NCBI GenBank assembly: GCA_002839855.1
Contig: PGYV01000004.1
Location: forward strand, 389,988 to 453,987
Source: Candidatus Goldiibacteriota bacterium HGW-Goldbacteria-1
GTDB taxonomy: Bacteria > Oederibacteriota > PGYV01
DNA: 64,000 bases
Direction: 5' to 3'
In this document: piece after piece, positions 36,231 through 45,531 of the stretch
Layout: every line of letters begins with the position of its first letter
Position numbering within the stretch: the stretch's first letter is position 1
Position numbers and translations under genes: made by a program
Notes under the pieces: generated by a model
Databases searched by the model: none
Told to the model about the DNA's origin: nothing
The model's input: the letters and a program-made list of their open reading frames with translations, nothing else

Positions 36231-37706
36231 TTAAACGCACCTGTTTGGCGAGCCGGGTGAAGTTATCGTGCCCGCAGGAAGTTTGGCGGAATGCGCCCCG
36301 CATGATTCCGCGCTTTGCTCCATATCGGGATAAAACCCGTACTTTTTAAGTATGTCCAGTTTTGGCATTATGTTTGACTGTACGTCTATAAGATAAAAAC
36401 CCGTAAAAATATCCGGGTGCTGCCTTATTAATTCAAATATATAACTGTATTTGTCTTCTATTGTCACTTCAGGATACCTGCACAGTTCATGCCCTGTTAA
36501 CATGTATTCAGGGATAAGCCCGGGGAAGAATTCGAATTTACCGCTGTCTTTATAATCGTCATACATCTGCGTCTGTGGAAGATAGGTAAGCAAAGACGGC
36601 AGTATCCTTACGCCCATGCCCCTGAATGACACCATCTGAAAAAGCGATGCGTAAAAATCCTGCATAGTTTCAAACGGAAAGCCCCATATATAAAAAGCGT
36701 CTGTCCTTTGAAATATCCGCGCGGACTCGGATATTACCTCTATCACCTGCTGCGGCGCAAATTCCTTTTTTACCCTTTTTAATATCTGTTCAGACCCGGA
36801 TTCCACCCCAAAACGCAGTTCTATGCACCCTGCGTCTGACATGGCGCGCATAAGCTCTGTATCAACAAGATTTATCCTTCCAAAAGCTTTCCATTTAAGG
36901 CGGCTGCCCCGTTTTTTTAATGTTTCGCAAAAATCCATGGCGCGCTGTTTGCCCGACAAAAAGAACTCATCCTGAAATAAAAAAAGCTCCTGCCCGGTTT
37001 TGTCATGCAGGGTTTCTATTTCTTTAATTATGCTTTCATTTTTTCTGAAATATGCAATGTGATCCCAGACCGGCGCGACCGAACAAAAAGTGCATTTATA
37101 CGGGCAGCCCCGTGAAGTAAGTATATTATACCCCTGATACTTTGTAAGGTCCACGCGCCCAAACGCGGGAAGCCCGATACTGTCCAGGTCACTGATTCGC
37201 TGCGGCCTTTTGTTTTCGTTTATCCTGCCGTCATGCCTGTATAGTACTGCCGGCACATCACGCAGACTTTGTTTTTTTAATACTTTTTCTATCAGCTCAG
37301 GCACATAGTTCTCGCCTTCACCTTTGCCGATGATGTCTATCCACGGGAACCTTTCCATTAATTTCATTTCCACGGCTTTTGGCCCGACCCCGCCCAGTAT
37401 CAGGATTTTTTGCGGCCATTTTTCTTTGACTGCTTTCATCATCAGGACTGTAAAAGGCAGAAGATTTGCCATGCATGAAAACCCTATTATATCCGCGCTG
37501 CCTTCAAGGAAAGACAAAAAATTATCCTTATCAAACGGTTCGTCCCCGTTATACAGCTGATAGTCGCGGAAATCCACGCTGATTCCTTTTTTTTCCAGGG
37601 CTGATATCAGATACATGCAGCCAAGCGGCGTGTGACATTCTTTTTCCACAAACGCGCGGAAACGCAGGTAAAGCATATTCAGGTTTACAAGGGTAAAGTC
37701 TGCCAT
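36231..37706 (-). CDS. B12-binding-domain radical SAM enzyme
   Basis: 491 residues. Residues 1-150 form a Rossmann-type cobalamin-binding-like domain (DIIGFSCMANLLPFTVLMMK; ILILGGVGPKAVE) without the DxHxxG His, as is common in this class. The cluster motif is in RGCPYKCTFCSVAPVWDH (near residues 200-217), followed by the (beta/alpha) barrel (ELFLFQDEFFLSGK; ELRFGVESGSEQIL). The C-terminus is Cys/Ser/Pro-rich. Members methylate or rearrange peptides, lipids or antibiotics. It starts inside the stop of the LRR gene (TGATG) and so is coupled to it. Confidence 0.9.
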   Translation of the reverse strand: MADFTLVNLNMLYLRFRAFVEKECHTPLGCMYLISALEKKGISVDFRDYQLYNGDEPFDKDNFLSFLEGSADIIGFSCMANLLPFTVLMMKAVKEKWPQKILILGGVGPKAVEMKLMERFPWIDIIGKGEGENYVPELIEKVLKKQSLRDVPAVLYRHDGRINENKRPQRISDLDSIGLPAFGRVDLTKYQGYNILTSRGCPYKCTFCSVAPVWDHIAYFRKNESIIKEIETLHDKTGQELFLFQDEFFLSGKQRAMDFCETLKKRGSRLKWKAFGRINLVDTELMRAMSDAGCIELRFGVESGSEQILKRVKKEFAPQQVIEVISESARIFQRTDAFYIWGFPFETMQDFYASLFQMVSFRGMGVRILPSLLTYLPQTQMYDDYKDSGKFEFFPGLIPEYMLTGHELCRYPEVTIEDKYSYIFELIRQHPDIFTGFYLIDVQSNIMPKLDILKKYGFYPDMEQSAESCGAHSAKLPAGTITSPGSPNRCV

Positions 37707-39547
37707 CAGTAATTAATTTCCACAGAAGAGATGGATTTTATATACGGTATATCGCCGTATTTTGCCTGATCAGACAGCGCGCACCCTGTAAGATCAACTT
37801 CAGCCCCGGAATAAAAACCATGTTTATTAGCGATTGCCACAAGGCCGGGAATTTCTGTTACCTGTGTGTTAACAAGCATCAGTTTCCTTAGTCTTGTGCA
37901 GTTACTAAACACCATGGTATCTGATACTTTTGTATTGGAAAGATATATAAAGTATATAAGTTCCATGCCCGATAACGCGCTGACATCGCTTAAGTTCGGG
38001 TTATCAATCAGGTTTATAGTAAGCATTCCTGTCATGCCGGCAATTGCGCTGATATCAGTTATATTATTACCGGATAAAGACAGTGTGCTTAAATTCAGGC
38101 CGGAGAGTCCGCTTATATCTGATATGCCTGTCCGCGAAAGATTCAAGTTATATAAGGAAGTAAGCCCTGACAAAGGCGGAACATTAGTAATCGGGTTCAG
38201 GTACAGATCCAGTACATTAAGGTTAATCAATTGCGTCACAAAAGAAATATCCGTCAGCCCGCAGTTTGAAAGATATAATTCAGTAAGAGCCGGGCAGTCT
38301 TTAAGCGAGGTTAAACCGGTTAATCCGGTGCTTCCTGACATGTCAATTTTTCTTAACAAAGTAAGGCCGCTTAAAAGAGTCATGTCCTTTAAATTGCTTC
38401 CGCTGCCTTTTATATACTGAAGTTTTGCCATCGCAGTAAGCCAGCCGTAATCCGCTATGGCGGCATTTGTCATATATAAGTTCTGCAGGTTCACCAGGTA
38501 TTCTATTCCAGACATATTTGTTATCGTCGCATCGGAAAGAGTCAGGTAGGTTATTCCTGTAAGGTCTGTACTGTATATCGTGCCCGTTGGTTTGCCAATG
38601 GCTGACCTGACCCTTGCCTGAAGGACAGGGTCCGGGAATAATACAACGTCCGTGGGAGTTGAAGTCGCCGTCGGGGTATTAGTGGGTGTGTTTGAACTTG
38701 TAGAAGTATTAGTAGGCGTAAAGGTATCGCCGCCCGGGGTAATTGTCGGCGTTGATGTATTTGTCTTAGTGCCTGTATATGTATGGGTTGGCGTGCTTAA
38801 AATGCCTGCCGTGGTACTTGTGCTGGTCGAGGTATAAGTTGCTGTATATGTATAACTGGGCGTGCCGGGAAGAAAAGTATTTGTGTATGTATGCGTGGCG
38901 GTTTTTGTATTTGTCTGCGTAAATGTATTGATATGCGTTACAGTCGGTGTACTTGTGCTTGAGCCTGTATTTGTATAAGTTGATGAAGGCGTATGCGTAT
39001 AAGTATTGGTTGCCGTGTCCTGCGGGGTGTTTGTATCTGTGTTTGTTGCCGAAGGCGGCTGCGCGGTGCCGGTAAATGTCGCGCTTGGAATAATGGGCGT
39101 GTCAGTTTCTGTTGAAGTCATAGTTTCCTGCGGCGTGTTGGTTATTTGTAACTGCAGGCCATCAGCCCCTGTAATATTTCTTTTATTGGAACACCCGCCT
39201 GCCGCAATTGCCGGTATTAAGCCCGCCGCCGCTATTAAAGCAGCTGCAGTGCAATTTTTAATTATCTTTAGTTTTTCATCCGGAAGCTTTATCGCGCCTA
39301 TCATCCATTCTAACTGCTGCAGCGGCACTGAATCCAGCATGTCAGCTTCAGTCTCGTCCAGCGCTATTCCCACTAATATGGCGGACGCAGAACGTTTTAG
39401 TATCAGTTCTTTTCTGAATTCACGGTCTGATTTTGCCTTGTAAAGCAGTACCTGAACCCCGCCCGGCGCTGTGATATTTGATTTTATGTCTTCAGGCGGC
39501 CTTGCGCCCACAATTGTGGGCTTTACCTGATCGTTATTATTGTCCAT
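37706..39547 (-). CDS. LRR protein with N-terminal RiPP-leader-like domain and internal membrane segment
   Basis: 613 residues. Residues 10-95 (PTIVGARPPEDIK; LLYKAKSDREFRKELILKRS; GIALDETEADMLDSVPLQQL) follow a pattern of helical leader-type domains: D-x-x-FR-x-x-L, then a Gly and Leu-x-x-x-E-x-x-ML-x-x-x-P-x-x-QL. Residues 99-119 are hydrophobic and end AAGGC, a possible anchor. Residues 130-290 are a Thr/Pro/Asn linker. Residues 300-600 are leucine-rich repeats of the internalin type (LTELYLSNCGLTDISFVTQL; LNVLDLYLNPITNVPPLSGL). Coupled by one shared base to the B12 radical SAM gene, which suggests it is the substrate or partner. Confidence 0.8.
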   Translation of the reverse strand: MDNNNDQVKPTIVGARPPEDIKSNITAPGGVQVLLYKAKSDREFRKELILKRSASAILVGIALDETEADMLDSVPLQQLEWMIGAIKLPDEKLKIIKNCTAAALIAAAGLIPAIAAGGCSNKRNITGADGLQLQITNTPQETMTSTETDTPIIPSATFTGTAQPPSATNTDTNTPQDTATNTYTHTPSSTYTNTGSSTSTPTVTHINTFTQTNTKTATHTYTNTFLPGTPSYTYTATYTSTSTSTTAGILSTPTHTYTGTKTNTSTPTITPGGDTFTPTNTSTSSNTPTNTPTATSTPTDVVLFPDPVLQARVRSAIGKPTGTIYSTDLTGITYLTLSDATITNMSGIEYLVNLQNLYMTNAAIADYGWLTAMAKLQYIKGSGSNLKDMTLLSGLTLLRKIDMSGSTGLTGLTSLKDCPALTELYLSNCGLTDISFVTQLINLNVLDLYLNPITNVPPLSGLTSLYNLNLSRTGISDISGLSGLNLSTLSLSGNNITDISAIAGMTGMLTINLIDNPNLSDVSALSGMELIYFIYLSNTKVSDTMVFSNCTRLRKLMLVNTQVTEIPGLVAIANKHGFYSGAEVDLTGCALSDQAKYGDIPYIKSISSVEINY

Positions 39548-39643
39548 TCACAACCCTCCCATTAATGTTAAGAACTTAAATATTTAGACAACTTAAACTT
39601 GAAAAAGTTGTATTATCACTGCTTTGCCGCTGTATCTTATAAG

Positions 39644-39795
39644 CCAACAGCCTTTCACCGGAGATAAAGTGATATTGCTTCTGTCATTTCAGCAAAAAAA
39701 CTGTCTTTTATTATTATTTTCAAATAACTTACACTTCCGATATATTTTATTGGCGTTTTTTCTATCCAAGTCTTAAGTCAAGGCGCGGTGTCGAG
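39644..39795. repeat. ~150-bp dispersed element, near-complete copy
   Basis: Begins GCCAACAGCCTTTCACCGGA, passes through AAGTGATATTGCTTCTGT and TTTTATTGGCGTTTTTTC, and ends CTTAAGTCAAGGCGCGGTGT. Same orientation as all other copies. It sits directly 3' of the minus-strand gene at 39822-40619. Confidence 0.85.
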
Positions 39796-39821
39796 TTATA
39801 ATTCTCAGTTAGCTGTTTTTT

Positions 39822-40619
39822 TTAAGACAAACCCTCTCCTTTTTCCACCATCTTGGTAAGTTTAGAAAGAACTCTTACTGCCGGGGCTCCGTCAATAACA
39901 TCGTGGTCCACCAGCGCTGTCAGATACAGATATTCTCTGATCGATATTTTATTATCTGCAACACCGGGTTTTTTTACAATTGAACCAACCGCAAAACAAA
40001 GGGGATGAACGCTAACCGGCATTACCCACCCGTTAATTTTGCCCATCATACCTACCGGAGTTACCGCAACTGTCCCCATATTCTTTTTAGCTATAAACGG
40101 GTTTTTTATTATTATCTGCCATATCATTTTTCTGACAAACCCCGGCATAAAATAATATAGCTTCATTAACACCGCCTGCCTTCTTTCCCCCAGAACATTG
40201 TCGCCTTCATTTTCTATCGCCTGTTCCGCGGCTGACTTTATTTCCCTGTATATTTCAGAAATACTTTTTTCATTTGTCTTTCGTATAACGTACGGCAGGG
40301 GAACTTTCTTTCCATTAACTTCCCTCTCTACCACAATTGAAATATCAACATCTTTAAATACAACAACCTCTCTTTTACCTTTACGCATTCCATGTATCTG
40401 CGGGCACTCTTTAGCCGCCATACTGATACATTTAATCAGCCAGGAATTAAAAGATATTTCATGCGAAATTTTCTTTTTTTCTCTTATCATTTTTCTGGCA
40501 TCAGTCACATCAAGCTCAATAAAAGCCTTTATATGGTGTTTTTGCAGGCCTACTTTACCTATATCAACAGTGGCAAGCCTGCTTTCGGGAAATTTCTCAA
40601 CATCATAATTTTTATTCAT
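39822..40619 (-). CDS. Stand-alone 2-oxoacid dehydrogenase E2-type acyltransferase domain
   Basis: 265 residues, catalytic domain only; no lipoyl or E1/E3-binding domain. The active-site HxxxDG appears in VDHDVIDGAPAVRVLSKL near the C-terminus, and MGTVAVTPVGMMG matches the conserved strand before it. Such short CAT-fold proteins transfer acyl groups from CoA to unknown acceptors. A dispersed element copy lies on its 3' side. No E1 or E3 genes nearby. Confidence 0.85.
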   Translation of the reverse strand: MNKNYDVEKFPESRLATVDIGKVGLQKHHIKAFIELDVTDARKMIREKKKISHEISFNSWLIKCISMAAKECPQIHGMRKGKREVVVFKDVDISIVVEREVNGKKVPLPYVIRKTNEKSISEIYREIKSAAEQAIENEGDNVLGERRQAVLMKLYYFMPGFVRKMIWQIIIKNPFIAKKNMGTVAVTPVGMMGKINGWVMPVSVHPLCFAVGSIVKKPGVADNKISIREYLYLTALVDHDVIDGAPAVRVLSKLTKMVEKGEGLS

Positions 40620-40900
40620 TTTACACTTTTACCCCTTGTCTTTGCTTGATAACATAAAGCTTTCACAATCCTGATTCATGCAAAAATTCTACTGGCATCG
40701 GATTAAAGTGTCAATAAGTATATCCGCTTCTACTGGCAGCCCCGGCGCCCAAAATAACAAAATTCCGCATATACAAAGAAGCCTGCCGTGCCGAAACAAC
40801 AGGAACATAACTTTTGCCTTCAATAAATCTGCAGCAGACCTGTGTTGACAATGATTTTTAACATTTTACCTGCGATAAACGGGCACGGTGTGGGTCCTTT
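40620..40900. other. Intergenic stretch without recognisable features
   Basis: I see no gene, palindrome or dispersed repeat copy of note in these ~280 bases. Confidence 0.5.
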
Positions 40901-41800
40901 TTACTTTCCACTTTCAGGGTCCGGCACTATAATTTTTTTCTTTTTATCCTGATTGTAAACCGAATAATTCACGCTGTTCTTCCCGCCCTTTTTTGAAATA
41001 TACATCATTTCATCCGCCAGTCTCACCAGCTCGTCCATGGATTTCGGCGGTGTTAAAAAGGTTACCACTCCTATGCTGAAAGTTATGTTCATGCCGTTGT
41101 CCTTCATGGAAGCCCTCATTACCTCATCCAGTTTTTCGACCGCAGTACGAGCCTGTTCCGGGTTTGTTTCAAGCAGCAGTATGGCAAATTCATCGCCGCC
41201 CATCCTGGCCACAACATCGGTGGGCCTGATATGGTTTCTTATGGCCCTGGCTAACCCGACCAGAAGCGTGTCCCCCGCGTTATGGCCGTAATTATCATTG
41301 ACGCCCTTGAAATTATCCACATCAAAATATACAATCGTAAAAGGCGCCTTGTAACGTTTCAGCCTTTCAACTTCCATGGAGGCATAATTAAAAAACGCCC
41401 TGCTGTTTGAAATTTTAGTAAGAAAATCCTCATTGGATGTTTTTTTCGCGGTTAAAAGCTGCTTTCGCAGGACTGCAGCTAAAGTGGTTATTATCGCGTA
41501 TAACAACATGCGGGAAAACGCGTTGACATAAGGGATATACGCGGCAGTATAAGAGCGCTCTCCTATAATATCCCCGATAAGCCAGGTAATCGCTGAAAAA
41601 AACGAGATGAACAACCCGCTTTTGACGCCTGAAAACCAGGCTACCAGCAGCGCGGGCACAAGGTACAAAACCACAAAAGAAAACTCATTGCCGGCATAAA
41701 CCCCCAGCCAGCCTACCAAACCGCACATAATGACGCCTATAACCAATATAAAATCTTCGCTAAATGGGCCTGTTCCTTTTTTTGTACCGGTATTTGCCAT
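40901..41800 (-). CDS. Membrane-bound diguanylate cyclase (GGDEF)
   Basis: 299 residues. Residues 15-120 hold about five membrane helices (VIGVIMCGLVGWLGVYAGNE; VVLYLVPALLVAWFSGV; LLYAIITTLAAVLRK), a MASE-like sensor part. The GGDEF domain has an intact RMGGDEF active site (near residue 203) with the RxxD inhibitory site RPTD five residues upstream, so it should make c-di-GMP from GTP with product feedback. A PilZ receptor is encoded at 52801-53175. Monocistronic. Confidence 0.93.
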   Translation of the reverse strand: MANTGTKKGTGPFSEDFILVIGVIMCGLVGWLGVYAGNEFSFVVLYLVPALLVAWFSGVKSGLFISFFSAITWLIGDIIGERSYTAAYIPYVNAFSRMLLYAIITTLAAVLRKQLLTAKKTSNEDFLTKISNSRAFFNYASMEVERLKRYKAPFTIVYFDVDNFKGVNDNYGHNAGDTLLVGLARAIRNHIRPTDVVARMGGDEFAILLLETNPEQARTAVEKLDEVMRASMKDNGMNITFSIGVVTFLTPPKSMDELVRLADEMMYISKKGGKNSVNYSVYNQDKKKKIIVPDPESGK

Positions 41801-42758
41801 TGATAAACCCCGATGAACCGCCTTTTAAACGCAATACATAACTGAAACAAAACCGGCAGTTAAGCTATATTATATCAGATAATAAGAACATTTATCTTTT
41901 ATGTTTACAGCCAAAAAGGAAGTAAAGCAGGAAAAGATCTTGACTTGACAGTTGACAGCATTTTACAGCTAACAACTTACAAGTTACAGCTTACAACTTA
42001 CAACTTGTTACTTGTTACTTGTTACTTGTTACTTGTCACTTGTCACCTGTCACCTGTCACTTGTCACTTGTCACTTGTCACTTGTCACTTGTCACCCCCT
42101 CAACATCCTTTCCCCGGAAGATAAAGTGATATTGCTTGTGTTATTTCAGCAGAAAAACAGCTTTTCTTATCATTTACGAACAAGTATCAATATCTCTATA
42201 TTTTATTCGTGTTTTTTCTATCCAAGTCTTGAGTCAAGGCACGGTGTCGAGCGGTTTGATACATAAGGCCTGTTTTCAAGCCGCTCTTTCTCTATTTTAT
42301 GCTGAATAACAACATTTTTGTCTATTTTTCGCTTTATGTTGTACAAATTCGTCCGATTTTGTTCATTATGTTGAACAAAATTCTTCTTTTCTGTCAATTA
42401 AACGGATTTTAGGCTAAAAAATACAAAAATTTCCCCCACTAAACGTTATTATAAAACTTCTTTGTTATGTTTTATCACTTAAACATAACTACTGTTCGCC
42501 TCTCGTCCTTTTCCTATTTTTCTCCAAAGTCTTAGGCCAAACCACTATGCCGGGTATTTTTGTAAACTATACTTTACATATGTAAAGTATAAAACCAATG
42601 ACAACAACGGGCAATCAGCCGGTAGTTCACAATGATTTTGACCGGCTGCCAAAGATTTAAATATACACCCGATCAGTCTTTTCTTATTATTTACCAACAA
42701 TTATTATCAAACCTGCCATATACCATTACAGTATATTGGCACGGCGGCGGGCGGTTTA
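41801..42758. repeat. Intergenic region: 7-base satellite, full dispersed element and a degenerate copy
   Basis: No gene seen. 41950-42000 has GTTACAGCTTACAACTTACA words; 42000-42096 is a 7-base tandem of TTGTTAC and TTGTCAC; 42101-42254 is a near-complete dispersed element; 42500-42555 is a degenerate right end (TCCAAAGTCTTAGGCCAAAC). 42290-42420 is AT-rich with TTGTACAAATTCG and TTGAACAAAATTC words of no clear role. Confidence 0.7.
42101..42254. repeat. ~150-bp dispersed element, near-complete copy
   Basis: From CAACATCCTTTCCCCGGAAG through ATAAAGTGATATTGCTTG and ATTCGTGTTTTTTCTATCC to CTTGAGTCAAGGCACGGTGT. Directly preceded by the 7-base TTGTCAC satellite, as is the copy at 50212. Confidence 0.88.
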
Positions 42759-42795
42759 ATAAATAGTTGACATATCAACTATTTATATGTATGCT
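42759..42795 (+). promoter_or_regulatory. MarR-type operator inside a sigma70 promoter
   Basis: Arms ATAAATAGTTGA (42759-42770) and TCAACTATTTAT (42775-42786) are perfect inverted repeats with a 4-base centre. TTGACA (42767-42772) and TATGCT (42790-42795) are 17 bases apart, so the operator covers the -35 and most of the spacer. It controls the NmrA-like and MarR genes that follow; the encoded MarR protein is the likely binder. Confidence 0.82.
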
Positions 42796-42827
42796 CTTAT
42801 TAACACTTAAAATACGGAGGTATTAAA

Positions 42828-43682
42828 ATGAAGAAAATACTGGTAACAGGCGCAACAGGCAATGTGGGAGCAGCCCTGATACAGCTGCTTAAAAATTCCG
42901 GGGCAGATTTTGAAGCTGCTGTTACCGATATCAGTAAAACGGAAAAAATTCCAAAAGGTGTTCCTTTAAGGCAGTTAGCTTTTGACGGAAAGTCTGACCC
43001 GGCGCCTTTTACCGGCATAGACAAATTATTCCTGATGAGGCCGCCCTGTATATCTGACGTAAAAAAATATATGTTCCCCGCAATTGACGCCGCGGTATCC
43101 GCCAAAGTCAGCCATTTTGTGCTTTTATCACTTCAGGGGGCGGAGCGCAACAGCTTTGTGCCCCACAGAAAACTGGAAAAATACCTTATTAAAACCGGCA
43201 TCCCTTACACCTTTATAAGGCCGTCATTTTTTATGCAGAACCTTTCCACCACCCATCTTAAAGAAATAAGGGATAATGATGAAATTTACGTTCCGGCAGG
43301 CAAAGGCAGAACCGCTTTTATAGACGTTTCTGACATTGCATACATTGCCTTCAAAGCGCTTACAGAAATCGGCCATGAAAACAAAGCCTATGAAATTACA
43401 GGCAACGACAGTTTAACTTACAGCGAGGTTGCATCAATGCTCTCTGAATCTCTTGGCAGAAAAATAACATATAAAATGCCTTCCGCTTTTTCATTTGTAT
43501 TGCGGAAAATTAAAGAAGGAATTAACCCTGAATTTGCTGTTGTAATGGCTGCAATATACACTGTATGCGCATTAGGCAAAGCGGGGGAAATAACGCAGGT
43601 ATTCAAACAGATAACCGGCAAAAACCCGGTTTCCATGAAAGAATTCATAAATGAAAATATAAACCTATGGAAGAGAGGTTAA
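42828..43682 (+). CDS. NmrA-like NAD(P)-binding protein (atypical SDR)
   Basis: 284 residues. KKILVTGATGNVGAALIQLL is the GxxGxxG Rossmann motif of NmrA/SDRa5 proteins; AKVSHFVLLSLQGAERN and PYTFIRPSFFMQNL are family landmarks. These proteins reduce quinones or sense NAD(P). GGAGG lies eight bases before the ATG. First gene of a two-gene operon with a MarR regulator, four bases apart; such pairs respond to electrophiles or phenolics. Confidence 0.9.
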   Translation: MKKILVTGATGNVGAALIQLLKNSGADFEAAVTDISKTEKIPKGVPLRQLAFDGKSDPAPFTGIDKLFLMRPPCISDVKKYMFPAIDAAVSAKVSHFVLLSLQGAERNSFVPHRKLEKYLIKTGIPYTFIRPSFFMQNLSTTHLKEIRDNDEIYVPAGKGRTAFIDVSDIAYIAFKALTEIGHENKAYEITGNDSLTYSEVASMLSESLGRKITYKMPSAFSFVLRKIKEGINPEFAVVMAAIYTVCALGKAGEITQVFKQITGKNPVSMKEFINENINLWKRG

Positions 43683-43686
43683 ACAA

Positions 43687-44118
43687 ATGGAAAACAATTT
43701 TATAAAAATAAGCCGCCTTATATCCGGTAATTACAGGTACGGCTCCGCTTATCTTCAGAGAGCCCTGAAAAAACTTAAACTGGGCTCTTCACAGCACGCC
43801 TATCTGCTTGTCATCCGCGACAAACCCGGCATATCACAGGAAGGCCTTGCATCGCACTTCATGGTGGACAAGGCAAACGTAACGCGTGTTGTGTCAAATC
43901 TTATTAAGAACGGTTTTATTAAACGCGAAAAGCATGATTTGGATAAAAGATGCATGCATTTAACCCTAAGCAAAAAAGGGGAATCTGCCATCCCGGTAAT
44001 TGAAGATATTCTATCAGGCTGGGCAAAACAATGCCTTAAAGGCATTAAAGAAAAAGACCTTAAAACCGCATTGAATGTACTTGATATAATGTTCAGCAAT
44101 TCATCAAAACTTATCTGA
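43687..44118 (+). CDS. MarR-family transcriptional regulator
   Basis: 143 residues. Winged HTH: HAYLLVIRDKPGISQEGLAS, HFMVDKANVTRVVSNLIKNG, FIKREKHDLDKRCMHLTLSK. Terminal helices for dimerisation are present. Co-transcribed with the NmrA-like gene; likely represses the promoter at 42759-42795 until a ligand binds. Confidence 0.92.
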   Translation: MENNFIKISRLISGNYRYGSAYLQRALKKLKLGSSQHAYLLVIRDKPGISQEGLASHFMVDKANVTRVVSNLIKNGFIKREKHDLDKRCMHLTLSKKGESAIPVIEDILSGWAKQCLKGIKEKDLKTALNVLDIMFSNSSKLI

Positions 44119-44126
44119 CAACAATA

Positions 44127-44174
44127 GTTTTTTTCTATCCAAGTCTTGAGTCAAGGCACGGTGTCGAGCGGTTT
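44127..44174. repeat. Right end of the ~150-bp dispersed element
   Basis: TTTTTTTCTATCC then CAAGTCTTGAGTCAAGGCAC and GGTGTCGAGCGG, identical to the right end at 42226-42254 over about 40 bases. Left part missing. It lies between the MarR stop and the stop of the nuclease gene. Confidence 0.82.
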
Positions 44175-44179
44175 GTTTT

Positions 44180-45202
44180 CTATTTTATTCGATACTGCTC
44201 GATGATTTTTTTGTCTCTGCTAATTTCATTTCTAAGTTCTTTTTCCGTGGGCAGATATAACTTATAACGAGACGCAAATATCTGTTTATTATTTTCAGGC
44301 AGCGTGTATTTAACAACTGTATCTTTTTTGTCCTCACAAAGTATCAAGCCGACTGTCGGATTATCGTTCTTCTCTTTAAGTTCCCTGTCGAAGTAATTTA
44401 CATACATTTGCATTTGCCCTATATCCTGATGTTTAAGCCGTCCAATCTTCAAATCAATCAGCATATAACATTTAAGAATTGTATTGTAGAATACCAGGTC
44501 AATGTAATAATGTTCGCCGTCAAAACTGATGCGCTTTTGCCTGGCTACAAAAGTAAAACCTTTTCCCAGTTCCAGAAGAAATTTGGATAAATTTTCAATA
44601 AGCGCCTGTTCCAGGTTATTTTCATACATTTTCCTGTCTGCCGGCAGTCCTGTAAACTCCAATATATACGGATCCTTTATCATGTCTCCATAAGTCTGTA
44701 ACTCCTGCCCTTTTTTAGCCATTTTTATAATGGCTTTTTTATTTTTACTCAAGGTCAGCCTTTCAAATAGCAGTGATGACTTCTGCCTTTCCAATTCCCT
44801 TGCGGACCAATGATTTACCGCGCATTCAATTTCATAAAGATCCCGTGCTTGTTTATTATCAATACGTATCAGTATCCGGTAATGGGTCCAGCTCAATTCT
44901 TGACGCAGTGCGTCAAGAATTGGATAAGTTAGATATAATTTGCGCATGATGTAAAGGTTACTGGCATCAAAACCCTGCCCAAATTCCAAAGTCAGGCGCT
45001 CTGAAAGATTTTCCAGAAGTTTTTTTCCATATTCCGCTTTTATACTGCCTTTTTGTTCCTGCTCTACAATAACCCTGCCAATCTCCCAATAAGCCCTGAC
45101 CATGACTGTATTAACCGCTTTGTAAACCTTTAATCTGGCTTCGTTAAGTATTACCTTTATTCTCGAATATGTCTCTGTCTGGGAAATAACTTTATTACGC
45201 AT
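44180..45202 (-). CDS. PDDEXK nuclease, DUF1016/YhcG family
   Basis: 340 residues. The N-terminal part (VNTVMVRAYWEIGRVIVEQE; YGKKLLENLSERLTLEFGQG; WTHYRILIRI) is the DUF1016 N-domain. The C-terminal part holds the nuclease core: YYIDLVFYN then LIDLKIGRLKHQDIGQMQMY, giving D...DxK. Family members occur near restriction-modification and other defence loci. Two dispersed-element boundaries lie close by. Function beyond DNA cleavage not known. Confidence 0.9.
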   Translation of the reverse strand: MRNKVISQTETYSRIKVILNEARLKVYKAVNTVMVRAYWEIGRVIVEQEQKGSIKAEYGKKLLENLSERLTLEFGQGFDASNLYIMRKLYLTYPILDALRQELSWTHYRILIRIDNKQARDLYEIECAVNHWSARELERQKSSLLFERLTLSKNKKAIIKMAKKGQELQTYGDMIKDPYILEFTGLPADRKMYENNLEQALIENLSKFLLELGKGFTFVARQKRISFDGEHYYIDLVFYNTILKCYMLIDLKIGRLKHQDIGQMQMYVNYFDRELKEKNDNPTVGLILCEDKKDTVVKYTLPENNKQIFASRYKLYLPTEKELRNEISRDKKIIEQYRIK

Positions 45203-45260
45203 TTTTGCCCCCTCTATGTTTTAAAACTTACGGCATTGTGCTGCTTTTTATTTTTTAACA

Positions 45261-45503
45261 CTAAAAAAAATCAATTATTGTGCCGTCGCATTCAGGATAA
45301 TGCTTACATACAATATATTCATGCCCGCTTTCCATTTCACGAATAACCTTAAATTCATTAAATATGAATTTATTCCCGCAATGTATACATTCCACTTTTT
45401 CGTTAAACTCTTCCGGGCTTTTCCGGAAAGGACTATAGCTTTCTATATATTGCATCTTGTTTTTTATAACCATCTCTCTAAACTGTTCTTTCTTTTTTCT
45501 CAT
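45261..45503 (-). CDS. Small zinc-ribbon-like protein
   Basis: 80 residues. CIHCGNKFIFNEFKVI and CKHYPECDGTIIDFF supply four Cys (CxxC...CxxxxxC) for one zinc. The N-terminus is basic. It starts 28 bases after the UvrD-like helicase gene on the same strand and could act with it on nucleic acid. Inferred from proximity. Confidence 0.72.
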   Translation of the reverse strand: MRKKKEQFREMVIKNKMQYIESYSPFRKSPEEFNEKVECIHCGNKFIFNEFKVIREMESGHEYIVCKHYPECDGTIIDFF

Positions 45504-45531
45504 CGTATTTCCTCCTTAAAAAAATTAGTAA

